NCBI GenBank assembly: GCA_963726405.1
Contig: CAVSCF010000014.1
Span: 117,777-181,776 of the forward strand
Reading direction: 5' to 3'
Origin: JAOUJD01 sp963726405
Lineage (GTDB): Bacteria > Pseudomonadota > Gammaproteobacteria > Burkholderiales > Burkholderiaceae_F
DNA: 64,000 nucleotides
The translations under genes and the position numbers were made by a program. How positions within the stretch are numbered: the first letter of the stretch is position 1; every line of letters starts with the position of its first letter. This document shows, in pieces, positions 26,447-33,860 of the stretch. The notes below the pieces were generated by a model, which made no database searches, had not been told where the DNA came from, and saw nothing but the letters and a program-made list of their open reading frames with translations.

Positions 26447-26782
26447 ATGTTGTCGCCCGTGCCCGCCCCTCGCCGTCTCCGCCAAGTCCAGCCTAACTCG
26501 GTGGGCGTACCCGCGCGTCGCCCGCCGCACCCCGGTCAGTTTCTCGAGAGCCGGTTCCTGAAGCCGCTGCAGATCAGCCAGACCGAGCTTGCCGGGGCAC
26601 TGGGAGTCTCCCGCCGCCGCGTCAACGAACTGATCAACGGCAAGCGCGCCATCACGCCCGACACGGCCGTGCGGCTGGCGATGTACTTCGGCAACGAAGC
26701 CGCCTTCTGGATGCACCTGCAGGTCGCCTGGGACATGCACTCGGCGGTGCGCGAAGTGCGGGCGTCCCCGCGCAGGCCGTAG
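26447..26782 (+). CDS. orphan HigA-family antitoxin-like HTH protein
   Basis: A 111-residue protein with the HigA/XRE layout: HPGQFLESRFLKPLQISQTE, then LAGALGVSRRRVNELINGKR, then AITPDTAVRLAMYFGNEAAF. HigA antitoxins bind their own promoters and neutralise HigB RNases. No HigB-like gene is next to it, so it is an orphan that may serve as a plain DNA-binding regulator. An N-terminal extension of about 28 residues precedes the family start. It lies between hupC and the convergent HemW-like gene. Confidence 0.8.
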   Translation: MLSPVPAPRRLRQVQPNSVGVPARRPPHPGQFLESRFLKPLQISQTELAGALGVSRRRVNELINGKRAITPDTAVRLAMYFGNEAAFWMHLQVAWDMHSAVREVRASPRRP

Positions 26783-26819
26783 CCGCCGGATCAGCGGCCC
26801 GACAGGGCGCGCGCTGCGT

Positions 26820-28142
26820 TCAGTACGCCTGCGGCGCGCCTGCGCCGCGCTTGATTTCTGCGAGCGGTACCCGGTATTCGGCCGCGTCCGCATCGCCCAA
26901 CTCGTCGACGATGTGGCGTCGCATCTGTTCCCGGAATTCGTCGACGGACTCGAAAAACGCCGACATCATGCGCACCCACAGGAACATGCCGCGGGGTGTG
27001 AGCGACCAGCCCTGCTCGTCTTCGGCAATCGCGCCGATAGCCTTGAGCCCGAGCAGCTCGGGGCGAAGCGTCCGCTCGAAGTGCTCCCCATAGCGCGCCC
27101 GAACCCAATCCCTTTCCAGGCGCAGACCGAACAGCCGCACCAGGAGGTCGTAGCGCATCCTTTCGCGCAGGCCCATCCGGCGCTCGCCGGTGACGCCGGT
27201 CAGGCCGCGGTCGATCCGCTCGACGTACGCCTGCAACGAAAACGTCGTCGCGTACAGCACGCCGTCCACATACGAGAACGCGCCACTGCCCAGCCCCACG
27301 TAGTTGGCCGCTCCGACGATGTATTCGTCGATGCCGCAGCTGCCGCGGGTGAAGCACCATGCAGACGTCGCCACGAACGACGAGCCGAGCCGCGCAAGGA
27401 TGCGCTCGTAATGGTCTCCCATCCGCTCCTTGTGGCGCTCGCCGACGGTCTTCGCCATCCTGCGCGCCGCGCTCGGCGAGGTCATCAGCGGATACAACGA
27501 AGCCTGGTTCGCCGGACACAGCAACAAGGTGTCGAGATCGGCTTCCAGCATCGCCGCGGTCTGCTGCGGCAGATTCCAGATCATGTCGACGTTGAGGGTC
27601 CTGAAGCGTCCCGCCGCTGCGGCCAGATGGTCGAGGATCTCGGCGCGGCAGCCGTACTTCTCCAGCCGCACCATCTGTCGCAACAGGTTGTCGTCGAAGG
27701 TTTGCACGCCGACCGACAGGCGATCGACGCCAGCGCTCTCGAGCATCGTCAGGACCTCGTCGCGAAGGTCTTTCGGATTCGTCTCGACCGAGACTTCGGA
27801 AAGGCCTGGATTGAGCTCGCGAATCAGCCCCAGGGTGTCGGCCAGTTCGTCGGGCAGCACCGTAGGCGTTCCCCCGCCCACGTAGACGCCACTGAAGACA
27901 TAGCCGTTGCTGTGATAGCGGCGGATCTCGCGGCGCAGTGCGGCGAAATAGCGCCGCGCCGGACGTTCCTCGAAGCGAACCCGGTGGAATGAGCAGTACG
28001 GGCACAGAACCTCGCAGAACGGCACGTGCAGGTACAGGAAGACCGGCGAGGACGGCACGCTTGCGATGCCCTGGCTCGGCTCGAGCCTCACCGTCTTTTG
28101 CGCCTCGTGCCGGAACGCGGCATCGATCAGCGCGTCGAACAT
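26820..28142 (-). CDS. HemW-like radical SAM protein (coproporphyrinogen oxidase family)
   Basis: A 440-residue radical SAM enzyme. The cluster motif CEVLCPYCSF lies near residue 43, followed by VYVGGGTPTVLP (SAM binding) and DMIWNLPQQT. The motif has the three-Cys form of HemW, without the fourth Cys of HemN, so it is more likely a heme chaperone-type protein than an oxidase. HemW proteins deliver heme to respiratory b-type enzymes (established for some bacteria). Lying next to hupC, it might insert heme into HupC; this is inference. It is divergent from hupD and convergent with the HigA-like gene. Confidence 0.75.
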   Translation of the reverse strand: MFDALIDAAFRHEAQKTVRLEPSQGIASVPSSPVFLYLHVPFCEVLCPYCSFHRVRFEERPARRYFAALRREIRRYHSNGYVFSGVYVGGGTPTVLPDELADTLGLIRELNPGLSEVSVETNPKDLRDEVLTMLESAGVDRLSVGVQTFDDNLLRQMVRLEKYGCRAEILDHLAAAAGRFRTLNVDMIWNLPQQTAAMLEADLDTLLLCPANQASLYPLMTSPSAARRMAKTVGERHKERMGDHYERILARLGSSFVATSAWCFTRGSCGIDEYIVGAANYVGLGSGAFSYVDGVLYATTFSLQAYVERIDRGLTGVTGERRMGLRERMRYDLLVRLFGLRLERDWVRARYGEHFERTLRPELLGLKAIGAIAEDEQGWSLTPRGMFLWVRMMSAFFESVDEFREQMRRHIVDELGDADAAEYRVPLAEIKRGAGAPQAY

Positions 28143-28324
28143 CGGAACCCCTCGAAGAAAAGACGAGTCCGGCCATCGGCCCGCCGCTGCTCACCTTGCC
28201 CAGTCTGCGGCATCGGCACTTTCCGGTCACAGACACGGGGCAAAGAGGGCAATGCTCCCGCCGGGCCATCCGTCGGCCGTTGACGTAACGCAACCGGGCG
28301 CCGCTTGTGCCCTGTACCTTCCGC

Positions 28325-28343
28325 TGTAACCCAAAGGGTTACA
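28325..28343. promoter_or_regulatory. 19-bp palindrome upstream of hupD (putative operator)
   Basis: TGTAACCC-AAA-GGGTTACA, a perfect inverted repeat (flanking C and G extend the arms to 9 bases), ends 9 bases before the hupD ATG. It shares TGTAAC-N7-GTTACA with the site before hupS. This close to the start it could act as a repressor site, or as an RNA hairpin next to the ribosome-binding site. Confidence 0.6.
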
Positions 28344-28352
28344 GAGGAACGC

Positions 28353-28982
28353 ATGGAAGAACGGCGTGAAGTTCTGGTGCTCGGCATCGGCAACATGCTC
28401 TGGGCCGACGAAGGCTTTGGCGTCCGCGCGGTCGAGGCGCTGAACGCTGCCTTCGAGTACCCCTCGCCTGCCGTGCTGCTGCTCGACGGCGGTACCCTCG
28501 GACTCAATCTCCTCGAGTACGTCGAAGCATCGCGGCGTGTGCTCGTTTTCGACGCCGTCGACTTCGGGTTGGCGCCCGGCACGCTCAAGGCGCTGCGCGA
28601 CGCCGAGGTGCCGCGCTGGGGCGCCCGCAAGATGAGCCCCCATCAGAACGGCTTCAACGACATCCTCGCGTTGGCCACGCTGCACGCCCGCACACCGGAC
28701 AGCATCGTGGCCATCGGCGTGCAACCCGTCACCCTCGAGGACTTCGGCGGCAGCCTCACCGAGCCGGTGCGTGCCTGCCTGCCCGAAGCCATCGAGTTGG
28801 CCGCGCGTCAACTCGCCGAATGGGGTTACCCCGGCCGTCGGCGGGCCGCCGACGAGGCCGTCGAGCCACTGAACTTCCAGTCGCTCGGACTCACGTCGTA
28901 CGAAGCTGGACGCCCGACCGAGGACGACGCCTGCCGGATCGGCGATCCTCGCCTGCTCGTCACTGCGCGCGGAGGGAAGTAG
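28353..28982 (+). CDS. hupD: hydrogenase maturation endopeptidase
   Basis: A 209-residue HyaD/HupD-type protease that removes the HupL C-terminal pro-peptide after Ni insertion. Motifs: VLGIGNMLWADEGFGVRAVE with the Ni-probing Glu, Asp in VFDAVDFG and His in SPHQNGFNDI. The ATG at 28353 is preceded by AGAGGAA; the longer open frame upstream crosses the palindrome and is rejected. It opens the second hup unit (hupDFGHIJK-hypABFCDEX), which is all on one strand with small gaps. Confidence 0.95.
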   Translation: MEERREVLVLGIGNMLWADEGFGVRAVEALNAAFEYPSPAVLLLDGGTLGLNLLEYVEASRRVLVFDAVDFGLAPGTLKALRDAEVPRWGARKMSPHQNGFNDILALATLHARTPDSIVAIGVQPVTLEDFGGSLTEPVRACLPEAIELAARQLAEWGYPGRRRAADEAVEPLNFQSLGLTSYEAGRPTEDDACRIGDPRLLVTARGGK

Positions 28983-28984
28983 CC

Positions 28985-29287
28985 ATGTGCGTCGGCATTC
29001 CCATGCAGGTGATCAGCAGCGAAGACGGCATGGCCGAGTGCGAAGGCCGTGGCCGCCGCGAGCGCCTCAACGCCATGCTGATCGGCGCTGTCGTGCCCGG
29101 CGCGTGGATCCTCGCGTACAACGGCTCAGCCGTGCGTGAGATGACCGCCGACGAAGCGCAGCAGACCAACCACGCCCTCGACGCCCTCGACGCCGCCCGG
29201 CACGGCGGCGACATCGATGGCTTCTTCGCCGATCTCGTGGGACGCGAACCCACGTTGCCACCCCATCTGAAGGATCCCCAGGCATGA
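28985..29287 (+). CDS. hupF: HypC-family hydrogenase chaperone HupF
   Basis: A 100-residue HypC/HupF-type chaperone starting MCVGIPMQV, with the N-terminal Cys that binds the Fe(CN)2CO precursor or the large subunit. The C-terminal extension is longer than in HypC (80 residues here at 36202), as expected for HupF, which protects HupL under oxygen in aerobic species (established for Rhizobium). It begins 2 bases after hupD and overlaps hupG by 4 bases. Confidence 0.92.
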   Translation: MCVGIPMQVISSEDGMAECEGRGRRERLNAMLIGAVVPGAWILAYNGSAVREMTADEAQQTNHALDALDAARHGGDIDGFFADLVGREPTLPPHLKDPQA

Positions 29288-29742
29288 GTGCCGTTCCGAT
29301 CACCGCGCCCGCGGTTCATCCGCTCGTTGACCAGCTGTTCACCCGCCACGGCTTCGCGCGCGTGGACGCCGAGTCCCTCGACGATTTCGCGGCCGCCCCA
29401 GGCCACGTGCTGCTGGTCTTCACCGAAGATCCCGTGCGCTACAAGGAAACGCTCGACCTCGCCGTCATCGCGCCCGAGGTCGCCCGCGCGTTTGCCGGCT
29501 GCTTCCGGCTCGCGGCGCTGCTGCCCGCCGACGCACGCAAGGTCGCGCCCCGGTATGGATTCGCGCGTTGGCCCGCGCTGGTGGTGCTGAAGGACGGGCA
29601 CTACGTGGGCGCCATCGACGGCCTGCGCAACTGGAACGAGTACATCGAGGAAACGCAGCGCCTGCTCGCCGCCGAGCCGACCCGCGCGCCCTCGATCGGC
29701 ATTGCAGTCAAGACCGCCGGGGATCCCGGTCACTGTCACTGA
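29284..29742 (+). CDS. hupG: HupG/HyaE thioredoxin-fold chaperone
   Basis: A 152-residue protein of the HyaE/HupG family, with a thioredoxin-like fold lacking a CxxC redox pair. Landmarks are LLVFTEDPVRYKETLDLAVI, RYGFARWPALVVLKDGHYVG and GLRNWNEYIEE. The family assists the small subunit and its Tat export. ATGA overlap with hupF indicates coupling. Confidence 0.92.
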   Translation: MSAVPITAPAVHPLVDQLFTRHGFARVDAESLDDFAAAPGHVLLVFTEDPVRYKETLDLAVIAPEVARAFAGCFRLAALLPADARKVAPRYGFARWPALVVLKDGHYVGAIDGLRNWNEYIEETQRLLAAEPTRAPSIGIAVKTAGDPGHCH

Positions 29743-29749
29743 GGCAACG

Positions 29750-30616
29750 ATGACGACAAAATCCTTCCCGATCCCCGTCCGCGTGACGGGCCCCGGCTCG
29801 CATGTCGAGGACGAGGACCTGCAGTACCTCGCCGTGCCGCGCGACATGCGGACCTTCGAGATGCCGCGTGTGCCGGAGACGGAGGACACCGCATCGCTCA
29901 CCGTCGCCCGCGACACGCTGGCGCAACTGCTGACGATGATGAACGAGTGGACGCCCGGCGCGCCGCATCCCGTGCTCGACATGCGCGGCGTGCCTCATGG
30001 GGCGCAGACCATCACCAACCAGATGCTCGGCGACGGCGAGGTCAGCATCCAGGTGAACGGCCAGCGCACGCTGCACGTCCAGGAAAGCGTGTTCACCGGC
30101 GTCTGGCACGTCGTCGAACTCGACGGCGCGGGCCAACTGCTGGCCGACTGGCTGGAAGCCGCCCCCCTGCCATCCGCCGTGCTGGCCGCGGCGCGCGACA
30201 GCGGACGCGACCACCTCATGCCGGTCGAGATTCCCGCGGGCGCAATGAATTCGCCGGCGCTCCTTCACGAACTGCAAGGGCAGTTGAAGACGCGCCGGCC
30301 GGGCGACTCCCCGCACGTGCTCAACCTGACGCTGTTCCCGATGACGCCCGAGGACCACCAGGTGCTCGAGCGCGCGCTGCCCGTGGGCAGCGTGGCCATC
30401 ATCTCGCGCGGCTTCGGCAACTGCCGCATCACCTCGACGGCGGCACGCAATATCTGGCGCGTGCAGTACTTCAACAGCATGAACACGCTGATCCTCAACA
30501 CGATCGAGGTCGTCGAAGTGCCCGAAGTGGCGCTCGCCGCGCAGGAGGATCTCGACGACACGCGCGCCCGGCTCGTCGAACTGATCGACTGGATGAGCGA
30601 ATCCTGCCCCGCCTGA
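29750..30616 (+). CDS. hupH: HupH/HyaF hydrogenase expression protein
   Basis: A 288-residue HupH/HyaF family protein. ATG at 29750 gives a start like that of the family (MTTKSFPIPV), and an AGGCAACG tract precedes it. Conserved parts include FTGVWHVVELDGAGQLLADW, EDHQVLERALPVGSVAIISR and a near-C-terminal GFGNCRITST followed by WRVQYFNSMN. HupH helps small-subunit maturation and cluster assembly in O2-tolerant systems (family knowledge). Confidence 0.92.
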   Translation: MTTKSFPIPVRVTGPGSHVEDEDLQYLAVPRDMRTFEMPRVPETEDTASLTVARDTLAQLLTMMNEWTPGAPHPVLDMRGVPHGAQTITNQMLGDGEVSIQVNGQRTLHVQESVFTGVWHVVELDGAGQLLADWLEAAPLPSAVLAAARDSGRDHLMPVEIPAGAMNSPALLHELQGQLKTRRPGDSPHVLNLTLFPMTPEDHQVLERALPVGSVAIISRGFGNCRITSTAARNIWRVQYFNSMNTLILNTIEVVEVPEVALAAQEDLDDTRARLVELIDWMSESCPA

Positions 30617-30625
30617 GACGAAGCG

Positions 30626-30832
30626 ATGGAGCAGCGCGTGGGCGACCATGCACGGATCGGTCCGACGACGCGCCTCGAGTGCAAGGTGTGCTGGCACGTC
30701 TACGACCCGTCCGAGGGCGACCCGGTGTGGCAGATCCCTCCCGGCACGCCCTTCACGCACCTGCCGGATCACTGGACCTGCCCCAACTGCTCCACGACCA
30801 AGGACGGCTTCCTGGTCCTGCACGATGACTGA
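30626..30832 (+). CDS. hupI: rubredoxin HupI
   Basis: A 68-residue rubredoxin with two Cys pairs, CKVCWHVYDP and CPNCST, that bind one Fe. Hydrogenase-linked rubredoxins take part in assembling the small-subunit clusters of aerobic uptake hydrogenases. It lies between hupH and hupJ, as in other hup loci, and overlaps hupJ by 8 bases. Confidence 0.93.
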   Translation: MEQRVGDHARIGPTTRLECKVCWHVYDPSEGDPVWQIPPGTPFTHLPDHWTCPNCSTTKDGFLVLHDD

Positions 30833-31406
30833 CACCGCCGATACCCTCGACTCCTCCGTCGCCACCCCGCTGCTGCCCGATCCATCGCTGCGACTGACCG
30901 CGGCGTACCGGACCATCGCGCAGCGCATGGACGGGCTGAACTTCGTCAACCCCGCGATCGAAGTCGAGGCGGTGGGCTTCGCGCCGTGGGAGTCGCACTG
31001 GCTGGGCGTCATGGTCACCCCGTGGTCCATCAACCTGATGCTGCTGCCGCGCGACACCAGCGCGTGGACCTCCCTGCCGCAGGGCGAGAAGCTCTGCTAC
31101 CGCTTCCCGGCCGGCGACTACGACTTCATCTCATCGCGCGACGAGACCGTGGGCGAGTACCAGATGTGCTCGCTCATCTCTCCCGTGCTCGAGATCCCGG
31201 ACCAACCCGCGGCGCGCGAGGTGGCCACGCTGGCGCGCGCCGCGCTGCTCGATCCGGCCAACGCCCCCGTGCCCGACGTCCCGAAGGTCGCCGAGGAGAC
31301 GCCGACGCCAGGTCCCGTCGAGCAGATCGAAATGCAGGCGCACGCGCCGATGAGCAAGCGCGAGTTCCTGCGCGGACGCTTCCTGCGCGGGGAGCCCTCC
31401 GAGTGA
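30825..31406 (+). CDS. hupJ: HybE-family hydrogenase assembly chaperone HupJ
   Basis: A 193-residue HybE/HupJ family protein. ATG at 30825 overlaps the end of hupI; the longer frame upstream is a shadow of hupI. Family tracts are MDGLNFVNPAIEVEAVGFAP, WLGVMVTPWSINLMLLP and YRFPAGDYDFI. It ends with SKREFLRGRFLRGEP. HupJ/HybE guides assembly and Tat targeting of the small subunit. Confidence 0.92.
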   Translation: MTDTADTLDSSVATPLLPDPSLRLTAAYRTIAQRMDGLNFVNPAIEVEAVGFAPWESHWLGVMVTPWSINLMLLPRDTSAWTSLPQGEKLCYRFPAGDYDFISSRDETVGEYQMCSLISPVLEIPDQPAAREVATLARAALLDPANAPVPDVPKVAEETPTPGPVEQIEMQAHAPMSKREFLRGRFLRGEPSE

Positions 31407-32527
31407 ATCCGGAAGGCGAGATCACCGTGCGGCTGGCGTGTGCGGAGCAGGTCGTGCGCAACGTCACGGTCACGTCGTCGCGCACGGGACTGCCCGCGCG
31501 CCTCGTCCGTGGGCGCGTTGCCGCGGACGTCCAGCGACTGGTGCCGCTGCTGTTCAGCATCTGCAGCCGGGCCCAGGGAGCGGCCTCGGCCTCGGCGATC
31601 GCCGCGGCACAGGGAGTGCCCTCCACCGTCGGCAATCCCGCCCGCCAGACACTCGAGGTCATGCTCGAGATGCTGCAGGAAAGCGTGTGGCGCCTGCTGA
31701 TCGACTGGCCCAAGGCACTCGGAGAGCAGGCCCTGGTGACGCCGGTCGCGATGGTGCGGCACTCAAGCAATACCGTCGTCGATGACGGCGTGACTCTCGA
31801 CGCCCTGCTGGCCGTCGCGGAGAGCGTGCTGGTCGAGCACGTGTATGGAGTGCCACCCGGAGCCTGGCTCGCGGCCACGAACCTCGGCGTGCTCGACCGC
31901 TGGATCGAACGCGGCCCGACCCTTCCCGCGCGCCTGCTGCGCCAGATGCGGGACGAGGCGCCCGGCCTGGGGCTCAGTGACGTCGCGCTGATGCCCGATG
32001 CCACGCTCGAGAACCTCAGCCGTGCGCTGCTGGGCGAGATGGAGGTCGACCCCGAGTACACGCGCTTTCCGCGCTGGGCCGGAATGCCCGTGGAAACAGG
32101 AGCGCTGGCACGGCAGGTCGACACAACGCTGGTGGCCGAGTTGCTGCAGCGGGACGGACGAAGCGCGTCGACCCGCTTCGTGGCGCGACTGGTGGAACTC
32201 GCCGTGCTGATCAGGGACCTGCGCGCGCGCTCCGGCGGACGGATCGCGCCGGTGCGCGGCCACTCGCTCGGCTCGGGCGTCGGCGTCGGCCTGGCGGAGA
32301 CGGCGCGCGGACTTCTGCTGCACCGGGTCCAGGTCGAGCGCGGACTGGTGACCGACTACCGGATCGTGGCGCCCACCGAATGGAACTTCCACCCCGGCGG
32401 TCCCCTCGCGCAGGGCCTGAAGGGACGCCGCGCGACCGATCCCGTGCAACTGGAACGCGAGGCGCGCACGGTCGTGCAGTCGCTGGACCCCTGCGTGGCC
32501 TGTCGCGTGGAAATCGCCGATGCATGA
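31403..32527 (+). CDS. hupK: hydrogenase expression protein HupK
   Basis: A 374-residue HupK, a remote homologue of the hydrogenase large subunit thought to act as a scaffold for Fe-cofactor assembly. GTG at 31403 overlaps the hupJ stop (GTGA) and is preferred to the upstream frame inside hupJ. The end SLDPCVACRVEI copies the DPCxxC metal motif of HupL, while the N-terminal RICGVC motif is replaced by a tract with a single Cys (LLFSICSRAQG). It overlaps hypA by 8 bases. Confidence 0.9.
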   Translation: MNPEGEITVRLACAEQVVRNVTVTSSRTGLPARLVRGRVAADVQRLVPLLFSICSRAQGAASASAIAAAQGVPSTVGNPARQTLEVMLEMLQESVWRLLIDWPKALGEQALVTPVAMVRHSSNTVVDDGVTLDALLAVAESVLVEHVYGVPPGAWLAATNLGVLDRWIERGPTLPARLLRQMRDEAPGLGLSDVALMPDATLENLSRALLGEMEVDPEYTRFPRWAGMPVETGALARQVDTTLVAELLQRDGRSASTRFVARLVELAVLIRDLRARSGGRIAPVRGHSLGSGVGVGLAETARGLLLHRVQVERGLVTDYRIVAPTEWNFHPGGPLAQGLKGRRATDPVQLEREARTVVQSLDPCVACRVEIADA

Positions 32528-32861
32528 GATGTCGCTCGCGGAAGGCATCGTGCAGATCGTCGAGAACACGGCGCGGGCGAACGACGCGCGCGCGGTGCGC
32601 GCCGTCTGGCTGGAGCTCGGCGCGCTGTCGCACGTCGAGCAGGAGGCACTGCGCTTCTCGTTCGACGTCGTCAAGCTCGGCACGGTGGCGGCCGACGCGC
32701 GCCTCGAGGTCGTCACCACGCCGGGACGCGCGTGGTGCATGCCGTGCGGGAATGCGGTCGACCTGGCGAAGCTTGGAGATCCCTGCCCGACCTGCGGGAG
32801 TTACCAGTTGCAGGTCACGCAGGGCGAGGAAATGCGTGTGAAGGAGATCGAGATCGCCTGA
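32520..32861 (+). CDS. hypA: hydrogenase Ni metallochaperone HypA
   Basis: A 113-residue HypA that brings Ni to HupL with HypB. The N-terminal Ni site is MHEMSLAEG (His2). The zinc site is formed by CMPCGN and CPTCGS, with two CxxC pairs. It overlaps the end of hupK and precedes hypB by 20 bases. Confidence 0.95.
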   Translation: MHEMSLAEGIVQIVENTARANDARAVRAVWLELGALSHVEQEALRFSFDVVKLGTVAADARLEVVTTPGRAWCMPCGNAVDLAKLGDPCPTCGSYQLQVTQGEEMRVKEIEIA

Positions 32862-32881
32862 GGCGGTCCGAGGAGAACGGT

Positions 32882-33858
32882 ATGTGCACGACATGCGGGT
32901 GCGGCAGCGGCGAAACGAAGATCGAGGGCGACGAGCACGGACACGAGCATCGGCATGCCGACGGAACGGTGCACGGCACGACACACGATCACGACCACGA
33001 ACATGACCACGCGCACGAGCATGTTCGGATGCGGCCACGAGCATGCGGGCGAACACGACCACGTTCCGGAGGACGATCGCGCACCACGGTGCCGTCGTGG
33101 CGCACGGCGACCACGTGCACTTCGGCGCCGGCGCCGCGCACGCGCACGCGCCGGGCCTGTCGCAGTCGCGCATGGTGCAGATCGAGCAGGACATCCTCGG
33201 GAAAAACGATCAGCACGCGCGCTTCAACCGGGAGTTCCTCGCGGAGCGCGGCATCTTCGCGGTGAACCTGGTATCGAGCCCGGGCTCGGGCAAGACCACG
33301 CTGCTGACGGAATCGATCAGGCGGCTGCTGCCGGGCACGCCCGTGACGGTGATCGAGGGCGACCAGCAGACGGCCAACGACGCCGAGCGCATCCGTGCCA
33401 CCGGCGCCCGCGCCCTGCAGATCAACACCGGCAAGGGCTGCCACCTCGATGCCAGCATGGTCGAGCGCGCGCTCGAGCGGCTGCAGCCGCCCGAGGAGTC
33501 GGTGCTGTTCATCGAGAACGTCGGCAACCTCGTCTGCCCGGCCGCCTTCGATCTTGGCGAGGCGCACAAGGTAGTCGTGCTGTCGGTGACCGAAGGCGAG
33601 GACAAGCCGCTCAAGTACCCGGACATGTTCAAGGCGGCCACGCTGATGCTGCTGAACAAGATCGACCTGCTGCCGTACCTCACCTTCGACGTCGCGAAGT
33701 GCATCGAGTACGCACGCCGCGTCAATCCGGGCATCGAGGTCATGCAGGTGTCGGCCACCAAGGGCGACGGCATGGACACATGGCTCGCGTGGGTGAAGCT
33801 TCACGCGGTTACGGCGCGCCACGCCCGGACACAGCCGAAGGCGGCGGCCGCGGAGTGA
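32882..33858 (+). CDS. hypB: hydrogenase Ni-insertion GTPase HypB (two frame changes in the His-rich linker)
   Basis: ATG at 32882 starts the high-affinity Ni motif MCTTCGCGSGE and a His-rich tract (THDHDHEHDHAHEH). The reading frame then changes near 33020 (GCGHEHAGEHDHVPED) and again near 33080 (HHGAVVAHGDHVHFG). The GTPase domain is intact in the last frame, which is open from 33043: P-loop SSPGSGKTTLLTE, EGDQQTANDAERI, FIENVGNLVCPAAFD and NKIDLLP. All three pieces read as His-rich HypB, so two small indels in repetitive sequence are likely, possibly sequence errors. A shorter HypB starting at 33043 would lack the N-terminal Ni site. Confidence 0.85.
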
Positions 33859-33860
33859 AG

